NCBI GenBank assembly: GCA_030065125.1
Contig: JASJDM010000053.1
Coordinates: forward strand, 1-61,082
Direction: 5' to 3'
DNA from: Lysobacterales bacterium
Lineage (GTDB): Bacteria > Pseudomonadota > Gammaproteobacteria > Xanthomonadales > SZUA-38
DNA length: 61,082 bases
The notes under the pieces are model-generated. The model did no database searches. It worked only from the letters and a program-made list of their open reading frames with translations, and was not told the origin of the DNA. Shown piece after piece: positions 43,377 to 53,948 of this stretch; the stretch's first letter is position 1, and every line of letters begins with the position of its first letter. Position numbers and translations under genes: made by a program.

Positions 43377-43849
43377 GACGGCCGCCGCTGACCAAAGAAG
43401 GCGCCCAACGGCTGCGCAAGGAACTGGAGCACCTGAAATCGGTCGTGCGTCCACAGATTATCGAAGCCATTGCCGAAGCCCGGGCCCACGGCGATCTCAA
43501 GGAAAATGCCGAGTATCACGCCGCCCGGGAACAGCAGGGTTTCACCGAGGGCCGGATCAAGGAACTGGAGGTTTCCCTGTCCAACTCAGACATCATCGAC
43601 GTCACCAAGCTGAACGCGGGGTCCCGGGTGGTGTTTGGCGCCAAGGTCGACCTGGAAGAGCTGGAGTCGGGCAAAGAGGTCAGCTATCAGATCGTGGGTG
43701 ACCTGGAAGCGGATATCAAGCACGGCCTGATTTCGGTCAGTTCGCCCATCGCCCGGGCCATGATCGGAAAAGAGGAAGGCGACGTGATTGCCGTCGATGC
43801 CCCCGGCGGCGAACGGGAGTTTGAAATCCTTTCGGTCAGCTATTCCTGA
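43373..43849 (+). CDS. greA: GreA, transcript cleavage factor
   Basis: GreA rescues backtracked RNA polymerase by stimulating transcript cleavage. The 158-residue protein has the coiled-coil N-terminus (PLTKEGAQRLRKELEHLKS) with the acidic tip region DLKENAEYHAAREQQ, and a C-terminal FKBP-like domain ending FEILSVSYS. Its start overlaps the carB stop (ATGA), the conserved car-greA linkage. Confidence 0.97.
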   Translation: MRRPPLTKEGAQRLRKELEHLKSVVRPQIIEAIAEARAHGDLKENAEYHAAREQQGFTEGRIKELEVSLSNSDIIDVTKLNAGSRVVFGAKVDLEELESGKEVSYQIVGDLEADIKHGLISVSSPIARAMIGKEEGDVIAVDAPGGEREFEILSVSYS

Positions 43850-43859
43850 ACGTCTGTTG

Positions 43860-45599
43860 ATGCGGGGCGCGCCGGTGCCAGGTCAGGGCCTGACCATCAA
43901 AAAGCGTTCATTATCTATAGAAAACAATAATCTACCGGCCAAACTTCATCCTAAACTGCAAGAGATATTCGCGGCCCGTGGCGTGGCCGGGCCAGACCAG
44001 CTGAATTACCGTCTCGACGCCCTGCTGCCCAACAGCACCCTGGGCGGGCTGGCCAGGGCAGCGGAACTGCTGGCCGACGCGGTGATCCATCAGCAGCGTA
44101 TCCTGGTGGTGGGCGATTTTGACGCCGACGGCGCTACCGGCTCGGCCCTGGCGCTGCGGGTGCTGCGGGCCATGGGGGCCACCAGCGTGGAATTCTGCGT
44201 GCCGGATCGGTTCCGCTTTGGCTATGGACTGACCGCGGACCTGGCCCGCAGTTTTGCCGGGTCTCGCCCCGATCTGGTCATGACCGTGGATAACGGCGTG
44301 TCCAGCATCGAGGGCGTCAGCCGGACCCGGCAGCAGGGCGCCCGGGTCATCGTCACAGACCACCATCTGCCCGGTCCAGAACTGCCGGCTGCCGACGCTC
44401 TGGTCAACCCCAATCTGCCCGATGATCCGTTTCCTTCCAAGGCCCTGGCCGGGGTGGGGGTGGTGTTTTACGTGATGGCGGCGGTTCGGCGGCGGCTGGA
44501 CCGAATGGGGCGTGCCGTCAGGCTGTCTGACTGGCTGGACCTGGTGGCCCTGGGCACGGTGGCGGACCTGGTGCCCCTGGACCACAACAACCGCGTATTG
44601 GTGGCCCAGGGGCTGGCACGGATCCGACGCGGCCAGGGCAACCCGGGAATCCGGGCGCTGATGGACGTTGCCGGCAGGGACCTTGGCCGGGTCTCGGCGG
44701 CAGACCTGGGGTTTGCCGTGGCGCCGCGGCTGAATGCCGCCGGACGGCTGGAAGACATGGGGGTCGGCATTCAATGCCTGCTGACCGATGACTACCCCCA
44801 GGCCCGTGAACTGGCGGCCGAACTGGACCGGCTCAACCGGGAACGGCGTCAGCTGCAGTCTGACATGGAAGAGCAGGCCCACGACATCGTCGCCTCGCTC
44901 AGGCAGCGAGCCGACTGGGGGCAGGGCACCAGCCTGTGCCTGTTCGACCCGGGCTGGCACCAGGGTGTGGTGGGACTGGTGGCGTCGCGCATGAAAGACG
45001 CCTGTCACCGGCCCGTCATCGCTTTGGCTCCAGCCGGGGACGGCAGTTCGCTGCTGAAGGGGTCGGCGCGCTCCATCCGCGGATTTCATATTCGAGATGC
45101 CCTGGCCGAAGTCGACGCCCTCCATCCGGGCTTGATGTGCAGCTTCGGGGGGCACGCCATGGCCGCAGGGCTGTCGCTGGAGCGGGACCACGTGGAGCGG
45201 TTTGCCCAGGCCTTTGAAGCTGCCGCCGCCAGGTGTCTGGATCCGGAGCAGTTGGGACAGGTCGTGTTCACCGACGGCGGTCTGGATCCTGACCAGATCG
45301 GCATCATCCTGGCAGACCTGATTGCCGAGTCCGGGCCCTGGGGCCAGGGATTTCCCGAGCCATTGTTCGACGACTGTTTTGATGTGGATGACCTGCGGCC
45401 CGTGGGCCATGGCCATACCCGCCTGCAGCTGATCCACCAGGCTGGGGGGCGGCCGGTTGAGGCCATTGCCTTTGGCATGGATTCCGAGCGGGTGGAGTCC
45501 ATGGGGCCGTCGCTGCGGGTGCTTTATCACCTGGGGGTCAACGAGTACCGGGGATTGCGCAAGGCCCAGCTGGTGGTGCAGCACCTGCTGCCGGCCTGA
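43860..45599 (+). CDS. recJ: RecJ, single-stranded-DNA-specific 5'-3' exonuclease
   Basis: RecJ degrades 5' single strands in RecF-pathway recombination and mismatch repair. The 579-residue product has the DHH-superfamily motifs: VVGDFDADGATGSALA, VMTVDNGVSS, VTDHHLPG and later FGGHAMAAGLSLE of the DHHA1 domain. ATG 43860 gives a normal length; frames further upstream overlap greA. The gene follows greA by 10 bases, with a weak ribosome site. Confidence 0.95.
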   Translation: MRGAPVPGQGLTIKKRSLSIENNNLPAKLHPKLQEIFAARGVAGPDQLNYRLDALLPNSTLGGLARAAELLADAVIHQQRILVVGDFDADGATGSALALRVLRAMGATSVEFCVPDRFRFGYGLTADLARSFAGSRPDLVMTVDNGVSSIEGVSRTRQQGARVIVTDHHLPGPELPAADALVNPNLPDDPFPSKALAGVGVVFYVMAAVRRRLDRMGRAVRLSDWLDLVALGTVADLVPLDHNNRVLVAQGLARIRRGQGNPGIRALMDVAGRDLGRVSAADLGFAVAPRLNAAGRLEDMGVGIQCLLTDDYPQARELAAELDRLNRERRQLQSDMEEQAHDIVASLRQRADWGQGTSLCLFDPGWHQGVVGLVASRMKDACHRPVIALAPAGDGSSLLKGSARSIRGFHIRDALAEVDALHPGLMCSFGGHAMAAGLSLERDHVERFAQAFEAAAARCLDPEQLGQVVFTDGGLDPDQIGIILADLIAESGPWGQGFPEPLFDDCFDVDDLRPVGHGHTRLQLIHQAGGRPVEAIAFGMDSERVESMGPSLRVLYHLGVNEYRGLRKAQLVVQHLLPA

Positions 45600-45705
45600 C
45601 CGCACCGCCCGCGGGGCAAATTTGAGGAATTTCGCGGGCCGCGGACGTGGTCGCGGGACCCTGGACTCGGGTAAAATGGCGGGTTTACCCAGGACAGTGA
45701 CGGCC

Positions 45706-46800
45706 ATGGAAACCAATCAACTCAGATCCACCCTGGAAGATATTGCCGGGCGCGAAGCCGCCCTCAGGGGGTATCTTTGACTACGAGAGCAAGAAAGAAC
45801 GCCTGGACGAAGTAAACGCCGAGTTGGAGAACCCGAATATCTGGAATGATCCGGAGAAAGCCCAGGCTTTTGGCCGGGAGCGGTCCCAACTGGAAAAGGT
45901 GGTGAACTACCTGGACCAGGTGCAGCGCGGAGCCCAGGAAGCCCTGGATCTGCTGGACATGGCGGCTGACGAAGAAGACGAAGACACCCTGGCGGCCATC
46001 GAGCAGGATGCTGAAACCCTGGAAAGCCAGGTTTCCGAACTGGAATTCCAGCGCATGTTCGCCGGAGACGCCGACGGCTGTGACGCCTTCCTGGACATCC
46101 AGGCCGGCAGCGGCGGCACCGAGGCCCAGGACTGGGCCGAAATGCTGCTGCGCATGTACCTGCGGTGGTTCGAGCGCCGCGGCTGGGATGCGGAGCTGAT
46201 CGAATGCTCAGCGGGCGAGGTGGCCGGCATCAAGAGTGCGACCATTCACGTCAAGGGTGACTACGTGTTCGGCTGGAGTCGGACCGAAATCGGCGTGCAC
46301 CGGCTGGTGCGGAAATCTCCGTTTGACTCCGGCAACCGGCGGCACACCTCCTTTGCCGCGGTGTTCGTCTCCCCGGAGGTCGACGACAACATCGAGATCG
46401 ACATCAACCCCGCTGACCTGAGAATCGACGTCTACCGGGCCAGTGGCGCCGGTGGTCAGCACGTGAACCGGACCGAATCGGCCGTCCGCATCACCCACAA
46501 TCCCACGGGGATCGTGGTCCAGTGTCAGAATGACCGGAGCCAGCACAAGAACAAGGACACGGCCATGAAGCAACTGCGGGCCAAGCTGTACGAGCACGAG
46601 CTGGCCCAGCGTCGGGCGGAACAGCAGGCCACCGAGGACGCCAAGGACGACATCGGCTGGGGCAATCAGATCCGGTCCTACGTACTGGACCAGTCCCGCA
46701 TCAAGGACCTGCGGACCGGCGTGGAAGTGGGCAATACCCAGGCGGTGCTGGACGGTGACCTGGACCAGTTCGTTGAAGCCGCTTTGAAACAGGGACTCTA

Positions 46801-46801
<1 letters not shown>
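45706..46801 (+). CDS. prfB: PrfB, peptide chain release factor 2 (programmed +1 frameshift)
   Basis: RF2 terminates translation at UGA and UAA. The gene is read in two frames: 24 codons from ATG 45706 to CTT (45775-45777), then a +1 shift past an in-frame TGA and continuation from GAC at 45779, giving 364 residues. The second frame contains the stop-recognition SPF motif (RKSPFDSGNRRHTSFA) and the catalytic GGQ (ASGAGGQHVNRTES). The coding region is join(45706..45777,45779..46801). Its stop overlaps the lysS start (TAATG). Confidence 0.97.
45766..45781 (+). promoter_or_regulatory. RF2 autoregulatory frameshift signal
   Basis: AGGGGGTATCTTTGAC combines an internal Shine-Dalgarno (AGGGGG), the slippery CTT and the UGA-C stop context, identical in core to the E. 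coli prfB site. When RF2 is scarce, ribosomes pause at UGA and shift +1 to make more RF2. Confidence 0.97.
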
Positions 46802-48330
<1,529 letters not shown>

Positions 48331-48346
48331 CGCGGTCTGACGCCAG

Positions 48347-49525
48347 GTGTCCGGCGAGTCCGAAAGAGCCATCATTCATGTGGACATGGACGCGTTCTAC
48401 GCGTCCGTCGAGCAGCGCGACAATCCCGAGCTGAGAGGGAAACCCGTGATCGTCGGCGGGGCGGGGCGTCGCGGCGTGGTGGCGGCGGCCAGCTACGAGG
48501 TCAGGGAATTTGGCGTGCACTCGGCCATGCCCATCGTCCGTGCGCGCCGGCTGTGTCCACAGGCCATCATCGTGCCGCCCAGGGGCGGGCACTATACGGC
48601 CGTCTCCCGCCAGGTTTTCGAGATCTTCAACCGCTTTACCCCGGTGGTCGAGCCGCTGTCCCTGGACGAGGCTTTCCTGGACGTGACCGGCAGCCGCAAA
48701 CTGCTGGGTGAGGCCCGGGACATCGGTGCTGAAATCCGGCGCCTGATCCGGGAGGAGCTGCGCCTGCCCGCCTCGGTGGGGATCGCTCCCAATAAGTTCC
48801 TGGCCAAGCTGGCTTCCGACGAGGCCAAGCCCGACGGGCTGCTGGTAGTGGAGGCGAATGCTGTACAGTCGTTCCTGGACCCGCTGCCGGTGCGGCGTAT
48901 GTGGGGTGTCGGACCCAAGGCCGGGTCCAGGCTGGCTGCCCTGGGGGTGCACACTATCGGCGATTTGCGCAGGACGCCCGCCGACCGGTTGACCGCCGTA
49001 CTGGGCAGCCAGGGACAGCATTTTCTGCGGCTGGCCCAGGGTGGGGACTTTCGCGAGGTCGAATCGGCCCGCGCAGACAAGTCCGTCAGTCACGAAACCA
49101 CTTTCGATGTTGATCTGAACGCCCTGCGGGACTGCCAGACCCAGCTGCTGCGTCTGGGCGACGACGTGGGGAAGCGCCTGCGCCGCAAGGGGATCAAAGG
49201 CAAGACGGTATTCATCAAGGTGCGGACCACCCAGTTCAAGACATTCAATCGACAGCGCTCGCTGGGCCAGCCCAGCGCCAGCGACCAGGCCATCGTGGAG
49301 GTCGCCTGGGACCTCATGGCCGCATGGTGGGCGGAGCATGGCCCGGCGGATATCCGCCTGCTGGGAGTGGGCGTCAAGGGGCTGGTGGTGGAACAGGAAG
49401 AGGAGTTGCTGGAGCAATCACGCGGTGACCGCCTGGACCAGCTGAAAGACCAGGTGGCGGACAGATTTTCCGGGGCCGGCCTGAAGCCCGCTTCGCTGGT
49501 TCGGAAAAAGGATCGGGAGCGTTAG
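48347..49525 (+). CDS. dinB: DNA polymerase IV (DinB), Y-family
   Basis: Pol IV performs error-prone translesion synthesis. The 392-residue product starts at GTG and has catalytic motifs IIHVDMDAFYASVEQ and SLDEAFLDVTGS, a helix-hairpin-helix region (MWGVGPKAGSRLAALGV) and the little-finger domain (SHETTFDVDL). The C-terminus is longer than the E. coli protein. It lacks a clear beta-clamp motif that I can name with certainty. No LexA box was recognised in the 16-base gap after lysS. Confidence 0.95.
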   Translation: MSGESERAIIHVDMDAFYASVEQRDNPELRGKPVIVGGAGRRGVVAAASYEVREFGVHSAMPIVRARRLCPQAIIVPPRGGHYTAVSRQVFEIFNRFTPVVEPLSLDEAFLDVTGSRKLLGEARDIGAEIRRLIREELRLPASVGIAPNKFLAKLASDEAKPDGLLVVEANAVQSFLDPLPVRRMWGVGPKAGSRLAALGVHTIGDLRRTPADRLTAVLGSQGQHFLRLAQGGDFREVESARADKSVSHETTFDVDLNALRDCQTQLLRLGDDVGKRLRRKGIKGKTVFIKVRTTQFKTFNRQRSLGQPSASDQAIVEVAWDLMAAWWAEHGPADIRLLGVGVKGLVVEQEEELLEQSRGDRLDQLKDQVADRFSGAGLKPASLVRKKDRER

Positions 49526-49647
49526 CAGCGCCAGGCTGATCGCTGGTGAACAATTGTCACTGGCCGGAAAATGAATGTTACGCTGGCGCAGGAGGCTGTT
49601 GGCATCAGATATACTGATTGTTACGCGGCGACGACTGGAATCAGAGC

Positions 49648-49998
49648 ATGATACGCAGCAAGAGACCCGGGGAACGCGATCGGCGCATGAGACTCAGAGC
49701 CGAGGTGGTGGTGTTGCGCCACGGCGAGATGTGGGACAGCGAGGTGGTGGACATTTCCGCCTCGGGCATGCTGATCCGCGAGCCGGAAAACTGGGACGGT
49801 TCCCTGGGTGACGAGATGTGTATCGAACTGATCCTGTGTGAAAAGGACACCATCGCCCTGCTCGGGAAGGTGGTCCGTTACGATGGCGAGTGCCTGGGGC
49901 TCGAGTTCACCCACATACCGCCGCGCAGCGAAATTCCCCTCTGGAGCCTTCTCGGCGAATACGCTGATTCCATGGAAGGCGGCGAAAAAAGCGCCTGA
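49648..49998 (+). CDS. PilZ-domain protein
   Basis: This 116-residue protein has RSKRPGERDRRMRLRAEVV near the start (the arginine-rich c-di-GMP-binding switch) and the second PilZ motif DISASGMLI, so c-di-GMP binding is likely. PilZ proteins act as c-di-GMP effectors for motility or surface behaviour. ATG 49648 follows a GGAA ribosome site; a TTG at 49618 is less likely. It stands alone, with no obvious target gene beside it. Confidence 0.85.
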   Translation: MIRSKRPGERDRRMRLRAEVVVLRHGEMWDSEVVDISASGMLIREPENWDGSLGDEMCIELILCEKDTIALLGKVVRYDGECLGLEFTHIPPRSEIPLWSLLGEYADSMEGGEKSA

Positions 49999-50068
49999 AA
50001 TCAAACTCCTGGCTGGTTTTACTCGACACGGTGTTGTTCCACGCCCGTGGGCAGCTCCAGTGGAGGTG

Positions 50069-50120
50069 TTGACTTGATCTTATTTACCCGGGTAATATTA
50101 CGCATAAATTACCCGGATAA
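50069..50120 (+). promoter_or_regulatory. Strong promoter covered by paired TTACCCGG palindromes
   Basis: TTGACT (50069-50074) and TAATAT (50093-50098) with an 18-base spacer form a good sigma-70 promoter. The perfect 12-bp palindrome TTACCCGGGTAA (50084-50095) overlaps the spacer and -10. A second near-copy TTACCCGGATAA (50109-50120) lies around the start point, 25 bases further on. The layout is that of a cooperative dimeric repressor controlling the DUF2239 gene. I do not recognise the regulator. Confidence 0.7.
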
Positions 50121-50125
50121 AAAAG

Positions 50126-50713
50126 ATGATCAACGACAACACGACGGTCACGGCATTTGCTGGACACCAACGCATTGCAGCAGGTCGGTTGCGCGATGCC
50201 ATTGCGGCGGTGAAAGCCCGTATGGAGGGTGGCCTTGAGCAATCCGTGCTGATTTTTTCCGACATCAGCGGGGAGCAACTGGACTTCGACTTCCGCGGGA
50301 GCCTCCAGCAAACCCTGGACCGACTGCACCAGCATCCGGCCTGGGAGCCCGAAGCCCCGAGGCGTAAACCCGGTCCGGGTCGACCGAAGCTGGGCGTGGT
50401 AGCGCGCGAGGTCACCCTGCTGCCCAGCCAGTGGGAATGGCTGCGCAGGCAGCCGGGCGGTGCGTCACCTGCGCTGCGCAGGCTGGTGGAACTTGCCCGA
50501 CGATCGCCAGTGGAGCGTGCCGCCAAAGCCTGGTACGCGCTGGGCAAGGTGACCTGGTCCGTGGCCGGCGACCTGGCCGGGTTCGAGGAGGTTTCCCGGG
50601 CCATCTACGCCCAGGATGCCCAGCAGGTGCGTCGCCTGGTGCAGGACTGGCCGGATGATCTGAAGGCCTACGTGGACGAGCGGGTCTCCCACTGCCAGGA
50701 GATCCTGGACTAG
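50126..50713 (+). CDS. DUF2239-family protein
   Basis: This 195-residue cytoplasmic protein has an N-terminal region with TVTAFAGHQRIAAGRL and LIFSDISGEQLDFDFRGS, a basic linker (RRKPGPGRPKLGVVAREVTL) and a helical C-terminus with VERAAKAWYALGKVTW. These are features of the DUF2239 family, whose function is unknown. The GPGRPKLG segment resembles AT-hook or SNF-type DNA-contact loops. The gene has an unusually well-formed promoter with operator palindromes, and ends before a hairpin shared with convergent fadD. Confidence 0.82.
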   Translation: MINDNTTVTAFAGHQRIAAGRLRDAIAAVKARMEGGLEQSVLIFSDISGEQLDFDFRGSLQQTLDRLHQHPAWEPEAPRRKPGPGRPKLGVVAREVTLLPSQWEWLRRQPGGASPALRRLVELARRSPVERAAKAWYALGKVTWSVAGDLAGFEEVSRAIYAQDAQQVRRLVQDWPDDLKAYVDERVSHCQEILD

Positions 50714-50725
50714 CGGGCCTGGGGG

Positions 50726-50745
50726 CCCGGCCCATCGGGGCCGGG
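50726..50745. terminator. GC-rich hairpin between DUF2239 gene and fadD
   Basis: An 8-bp stem (CCCGGCCC/GGGCCGGG) with a 4-base loop lies between two convergent stop codons. There is no T-tract, so it may serve as a bidirectional transcription block or 3' end protection. Confidence 0.4.
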
Positions 50746-50754
50746 CGGGTGGGT

Positions 50755-52422
50755 TCAGGCGCTTTGCTGGTCGCGCAGTTCGCGGCGCAGGATCTTGCCC
50801 ACGTTGGTCTTGGGCAGATCGTCAAAAAACTCGACCACACGCGGCACCTTGTACCCCGTCAGGTTTTCCTTGCAGAAAGATTTCAGGTCCTGCTCGGTCA
50901 GGGCCTGGTCTTTTTTGACCACGCAGATCTTCACGATCTCGCCGGACTTCTCGTCGGGAACACCAATGGCGGCGACTTCCAGCACGCCGGGATGGGACGC
51001 GACTACGTCCTCGATTTCGTTGGGATACACGTTAAAGCCCGACACCAGAATCATATCTTTCTTGCGGTCCACGATTTTGATGAAACCCTGTTCGTTCATT
51101 ACCGCCATGTCGCCGGTGCGCAGGAATCCGTCATCGGTCATGACCTTGGCGGTTTCCTCCGGACGCTGCCAGTAGCCCTGCATGACCTGGGGTCCCTTGA
51201 TGCAGAGTTCCCCGGCTTCGCCCAGGGATACTTCGGCCCCTTCGGTGTCCTTGATCTGGGCCTCGGTGGAGGAAATAGGCAGCCCGATAAAGCCGTTGTA
51301 CTCCTCCAGGTCCATGGGGTTGATGCAGGCCGCCGGCGACGTTTCGGTCAGGCCGTAGGCTTCCACCAGGGTCACCCCCGTAACCTCTTTCCAGTTTTCC
51401 GCCACGGCGCGCTGTACCGCCATGCCGCCACCCAGGGTCAATCGCAGGCTGGAGAAGTCCAGTTCCTTGAATCCGGGTGTGTTGAGCAGCCCGTTGAACA
51501 GGGTGTTCACCCCGGTGATGGCGGTGAAACGCAGGCCAGACAGTTCCTTGATGAAACCCGCCATGTCCCGCGGGTTGGTGATCAGGTGGTTGAGGGCGCC
51601 GAATTTCATGAAGCACAGGCAGTTCGCCGTCAGGGCGAAGATGTGATAAAGCGGCAGTGCGGTGATGATCAGCTCGTTACCGAGCTTGATATCGGTGCCG
51701 ATCCACGCCGACGACTGCTGCAGGTTGGCGACAATATTGCCGTGGGACAGCATGGCACCCTTGGCGACGCCGGTGGTACCGCCGGTGTATTGCAGGAAAG
51801 CCAGGTCCTCGTGGTTGATGCTCACCTCGGGCAGGCCGTGCCGGGATCCCGATTTCAGGGCTGTCCGAAACGGGACCGCGCCGTCGATGTTGTAGGCCGG
51901 TACCATCTTCTTGACGTGACGAATCACGAAATTGGTGATGGCGCCCTTGAGGCCGGGCAACATGTCCCCGATCCCGGTGATGATGACCCGCTTCACCTGG
52001 GTGTCTCCCACCACCTGTTCCAGGGTGTGGGCAAAGTTTTCCAGCACCAGAACCGCGCTGGCGCCGGAATCGTCCAGCTGGTGCCGCAGCTCGCGGGCGG
52101 TATAAAGCGGGTTGGTGTTGACTACGGTAAGCCCCGCCCGCAGGGCGCCAAACATGGCGACGGGGTACTGCAGGATATTGGGCAGCATGATCGCCAGCCG
52201 GTCGCCTTTTTTCAGTCCCAGCTGCCCGGTCAGGAAACCCGCGAACTGGCGGGTCAGTTGATCCAGCTCCGCGTAGCTGACAACCCGACCCATGTTGGAA
52301 AACGCTGGTCGGTCTGCATACTGCGCGACGCTTTGTTCGAGAACAGCCACCACCGAGTCGAATTCGTTCATATCAATCTGGTGGGGGACGCCTTGGGGAT
52401 ATTGGTCAAGCCAGCGGGACAT
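50755..52422 (-). CDS. fadD: FadD-like long-chain acyl-CoA synthetase
   Basis: FadD activates fatty acids with ATP and CoA at the inner membrane. The 555-residue product starts MSRWLDQYPQG, like proteobacterial FadD; the longer frame upstream is discarded. It has the ATP/AMP motif LQYTGGTTGVAKGAMLSH, the VEAYGLTETSP motif, and GFLRTGDMAVMNEQGFI plus DRKKDMILVSGFNVYP of the FACS signature. It is not in an operon here. Confidence 0.93.
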   Translation of the reverse strand: MSRWLDQYPQGVPHQIDMNEFDSVVAVLEQSVAQYADRPAFSNMGRVVSYAELDQLTRQFAGFLTGQLGLKKGDRLAIMLPNILQYPVAMFGALRAGLTVVNTNPLYTARELRHQLDDSGASAVLVLENFAHTLEQVVGDTQVKRVIITGIGDMLPGLKGAITNFVIRHVKKMVPAYNIDGAVPFRTALKSGSRHGLPEVSINHEDLAFLQYTGGTTGVAKGAMLSHGNIVANLQQSSAWIGTDIKLGNELIITALPLYHIFALTANCLCFMKFGALNHLITNPRDMAGFIKELSGLRFTAITGVNTLFNGLLNTPGFKELDFSSLRLTLGGGMAVQRAVAENWKEVTGVTLVEAYGLTETSPAACINPMDLEEYNGFIGLPISSTEAQIKDTEGAEVSLGEAGELCIKGPQVMQGYWQRPEETAKVMTDDGFLRTGDMAVMNEQGFIKIVDRKKDMILVSGFNVYPNEIEDVVASHPGVLEVAAIGVPDEKSGEIVKICVVKKDQALTEQDLKSFCKENLTGYKVPRVVEFFDDLPKTNVGKILRRELRDQQSA

Positions 52423-52676
52423 GGTGGGGATCCTTGGTCTAAATATTCTGGTTTTACTGGTATTTTCGGCGAATTCGCCCTGGCAGATGCCAGTCCCCCA
52501 TTGGAGCACATGGGCTTGGCTGCTGGCAATTGTTCCCGGGCAGTCCAGGAGGATGGCCGGACCCGGTGGAAGGTCCTGTGGATTTGGTCACACCCGCGAC
52601 AGGAAAAGGTAGATTCACGCCTTTCAATGCCGCTAGACTTACACCCCTGCTTATCCCTACGCACAGGATCTATAAC

Positions 52677-53192
52677 ATGTGGAAAAAAGACGAAAAGGAC
52701 GGTGATGAAAGCGTGCCCTTCGCGGAACCGGCGGGTGAATCGCGGCCAAACTTCAACGCAGGCCCGCCTGCGGTGATCGGCGGGTCCCTGACCATCAACG
52801 GCAACATTTCCGGAAAGGAAGACCTGTTGGTTGAAGGCAAGGTGGAAGGCGACATTTCTCTGCCGGATAACGTAGTGACCGTGGGCGGCAGCGGCGAAGT
52901 CAATGCGCGCATCCAGGCCGCCATCATCGTGGTGGAGGGTCGTGTCGAAGGCGACCTGGTGGGAGAAGAGCAGATCGAAATCCGACGCTCGGGGAACGTT
53001 CTGGGCAATATCAAGGCCCCGCGGGTTGGATTGGAGGACGGCGCCCAGTTCAAGGGCAACATCGATATGTCGCCCAAGGCTAAATCCTCCAAGCCCACCG
53101 GAATGACCCCGCCAAAACCAGAGAGTAAGCCCGCAGCGGATGCCAAGCCTGTTAGCCAGACTGCTGACCCGAAGCTTCCCGGGCAAAGCTGA
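52677..53192 (+). CDS. Bactofilin (polymer-forming cytoskeletal protein)
   Basis: This 171-residue bactofilin has a short charged N-terminus (MWKKDEKDGDES), a central beta-helix of repeating strands (SLTINGNISGKEDLLVEGKV, then EGRVEGDLVGEEQIEI and GNVLGNIKAPRVGLEDGAQF), and a disordered Pro/Lys-rich tail. Bactofilins polymerise without nucleotide and scaffold cell-wall enzymes or polar structures. The 3' end overlaps the next gene by 53 bases in another frame. Confidence 0.92.
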   Translation: MWKKDEKDGDESVPFAEPAGESRPNFNAGPPAVIGGSLTINGNISGKEDLLVEGKVEGDISLPDNVVTVGGSGEVNARIQAAIIVVEGRVEGDLVGEEQIEIRRSGNVLGNIKAPRVGLEDGAQFKGNIDMSPKAKSSKPTGMTPPKPESKPAADAKPVSQTADPKLPGQS

Positions 53193-53805
53193 GGCGCAGA
53201 GCGGAGAGCTCCCCGGCCCGGTTACGGAAAAAGGGGAGGGCTCCGATGCAGCCAGCGCGGAGCACTATGAGTCCCGCGCCCTGCAGCTGTGGGCCGAGGA
53301 CATAAGCGCTTTGAGTGCGCCCCGGATCCTGGATCTGGGGCGCATCCACCCAAAGTCACTGGCTTACTTCCAAAGCCTGAATGCCAGTGTAGGAGTGATG
53401 TCGCTTGACACCACCCTGGCCGGCACCGGCTTCGAGATGCGACTGGAGCAGCATGCCGACTGGGGTCCGTTTGACGGCGTCCTCTGCTGGGACCTGCTCA
53501 ACTACCTCGGTAATGACGAGCTGAAATTGCTGGGCGCCTGGCTGCACCAGCGCTGCGGCAGCCGGGCGGTGGTCATGGCCAGCCTTACCACGCGCGCGCC
53601 TTACAGTTCGCAACCCGCACGCTATGCCATTGAGTCCGCGAGCAAGCTGGTCTGCATGCCCTCCCAGGACGCCGAGGCGAGCCGTTCTGAAACCCACAGC
53701 AGCGCGGAACTCGCCAAGCTGTGGCCGGGATTTGAATCCGTGCGATCTTTTTTGCTGCGCAACGGCATGCAGGAATTTGTCCTGCGGCACAGGGAAGGCC
53801 ATTAA
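53140..53805 (+). CDS. Possible class I methyltransferase-like protein
   Basis: This 221-residue protein has a Rossmann-like core: ILDLGRIHPKSLAYFQSL in the place of motif I, then VGVMSLDTTL, FDGVLCWDLLNYLG and VVMASLTTRAPYSS. The glycine-rich SAM loop is degenerate, so it may be an inactive or divergent methyltransferase. It starts inside the 3' end of the bactofilin gene, implying co-transcription and perhaps a shared role in envelope or cytoskeleton. A later start is possible. No specific family recognised. Confidence 0.6.
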   Translation: MPSLLARLLTRSFPGKAEAQSGELPGPVTEKGEGSDAASAEHYESRALQLWAEDISALSAPRILDLGRIHPKSLAYFQSLNASVGVMSLDTTLAGTGFEMRLEQHADWGPFDGVLCWDLLNYLGNDELKLLGAWLHQRCGSRAVVMASLTTRAPYSSQPARYAIESASKLVCMPSQDAEASRSETHSSAELAKLWPGFESVRSFLLRNGMQEFVLRHREGH

Positions 53806-53948
53806 CGCGCTGTCTGGAAGCGGTGAAATAAGGGAATTCGCCGCTTTGCATTTGGGTGGCGGAATCCTATAGTACGGGGCACATACTGGCGGTGTCCGGC
53901 TAGACAAACGACTACAATCTGCCAGCCAGCGATCCGGGGAGCAGCTCA

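Noticed and set aside
45457..45780. Frame ending in TGA before prfB, taken as a separate gene
   Set aside because: Its last 24 sense codons are the first part of RF2; the TGA is the programmed frameshift stop.
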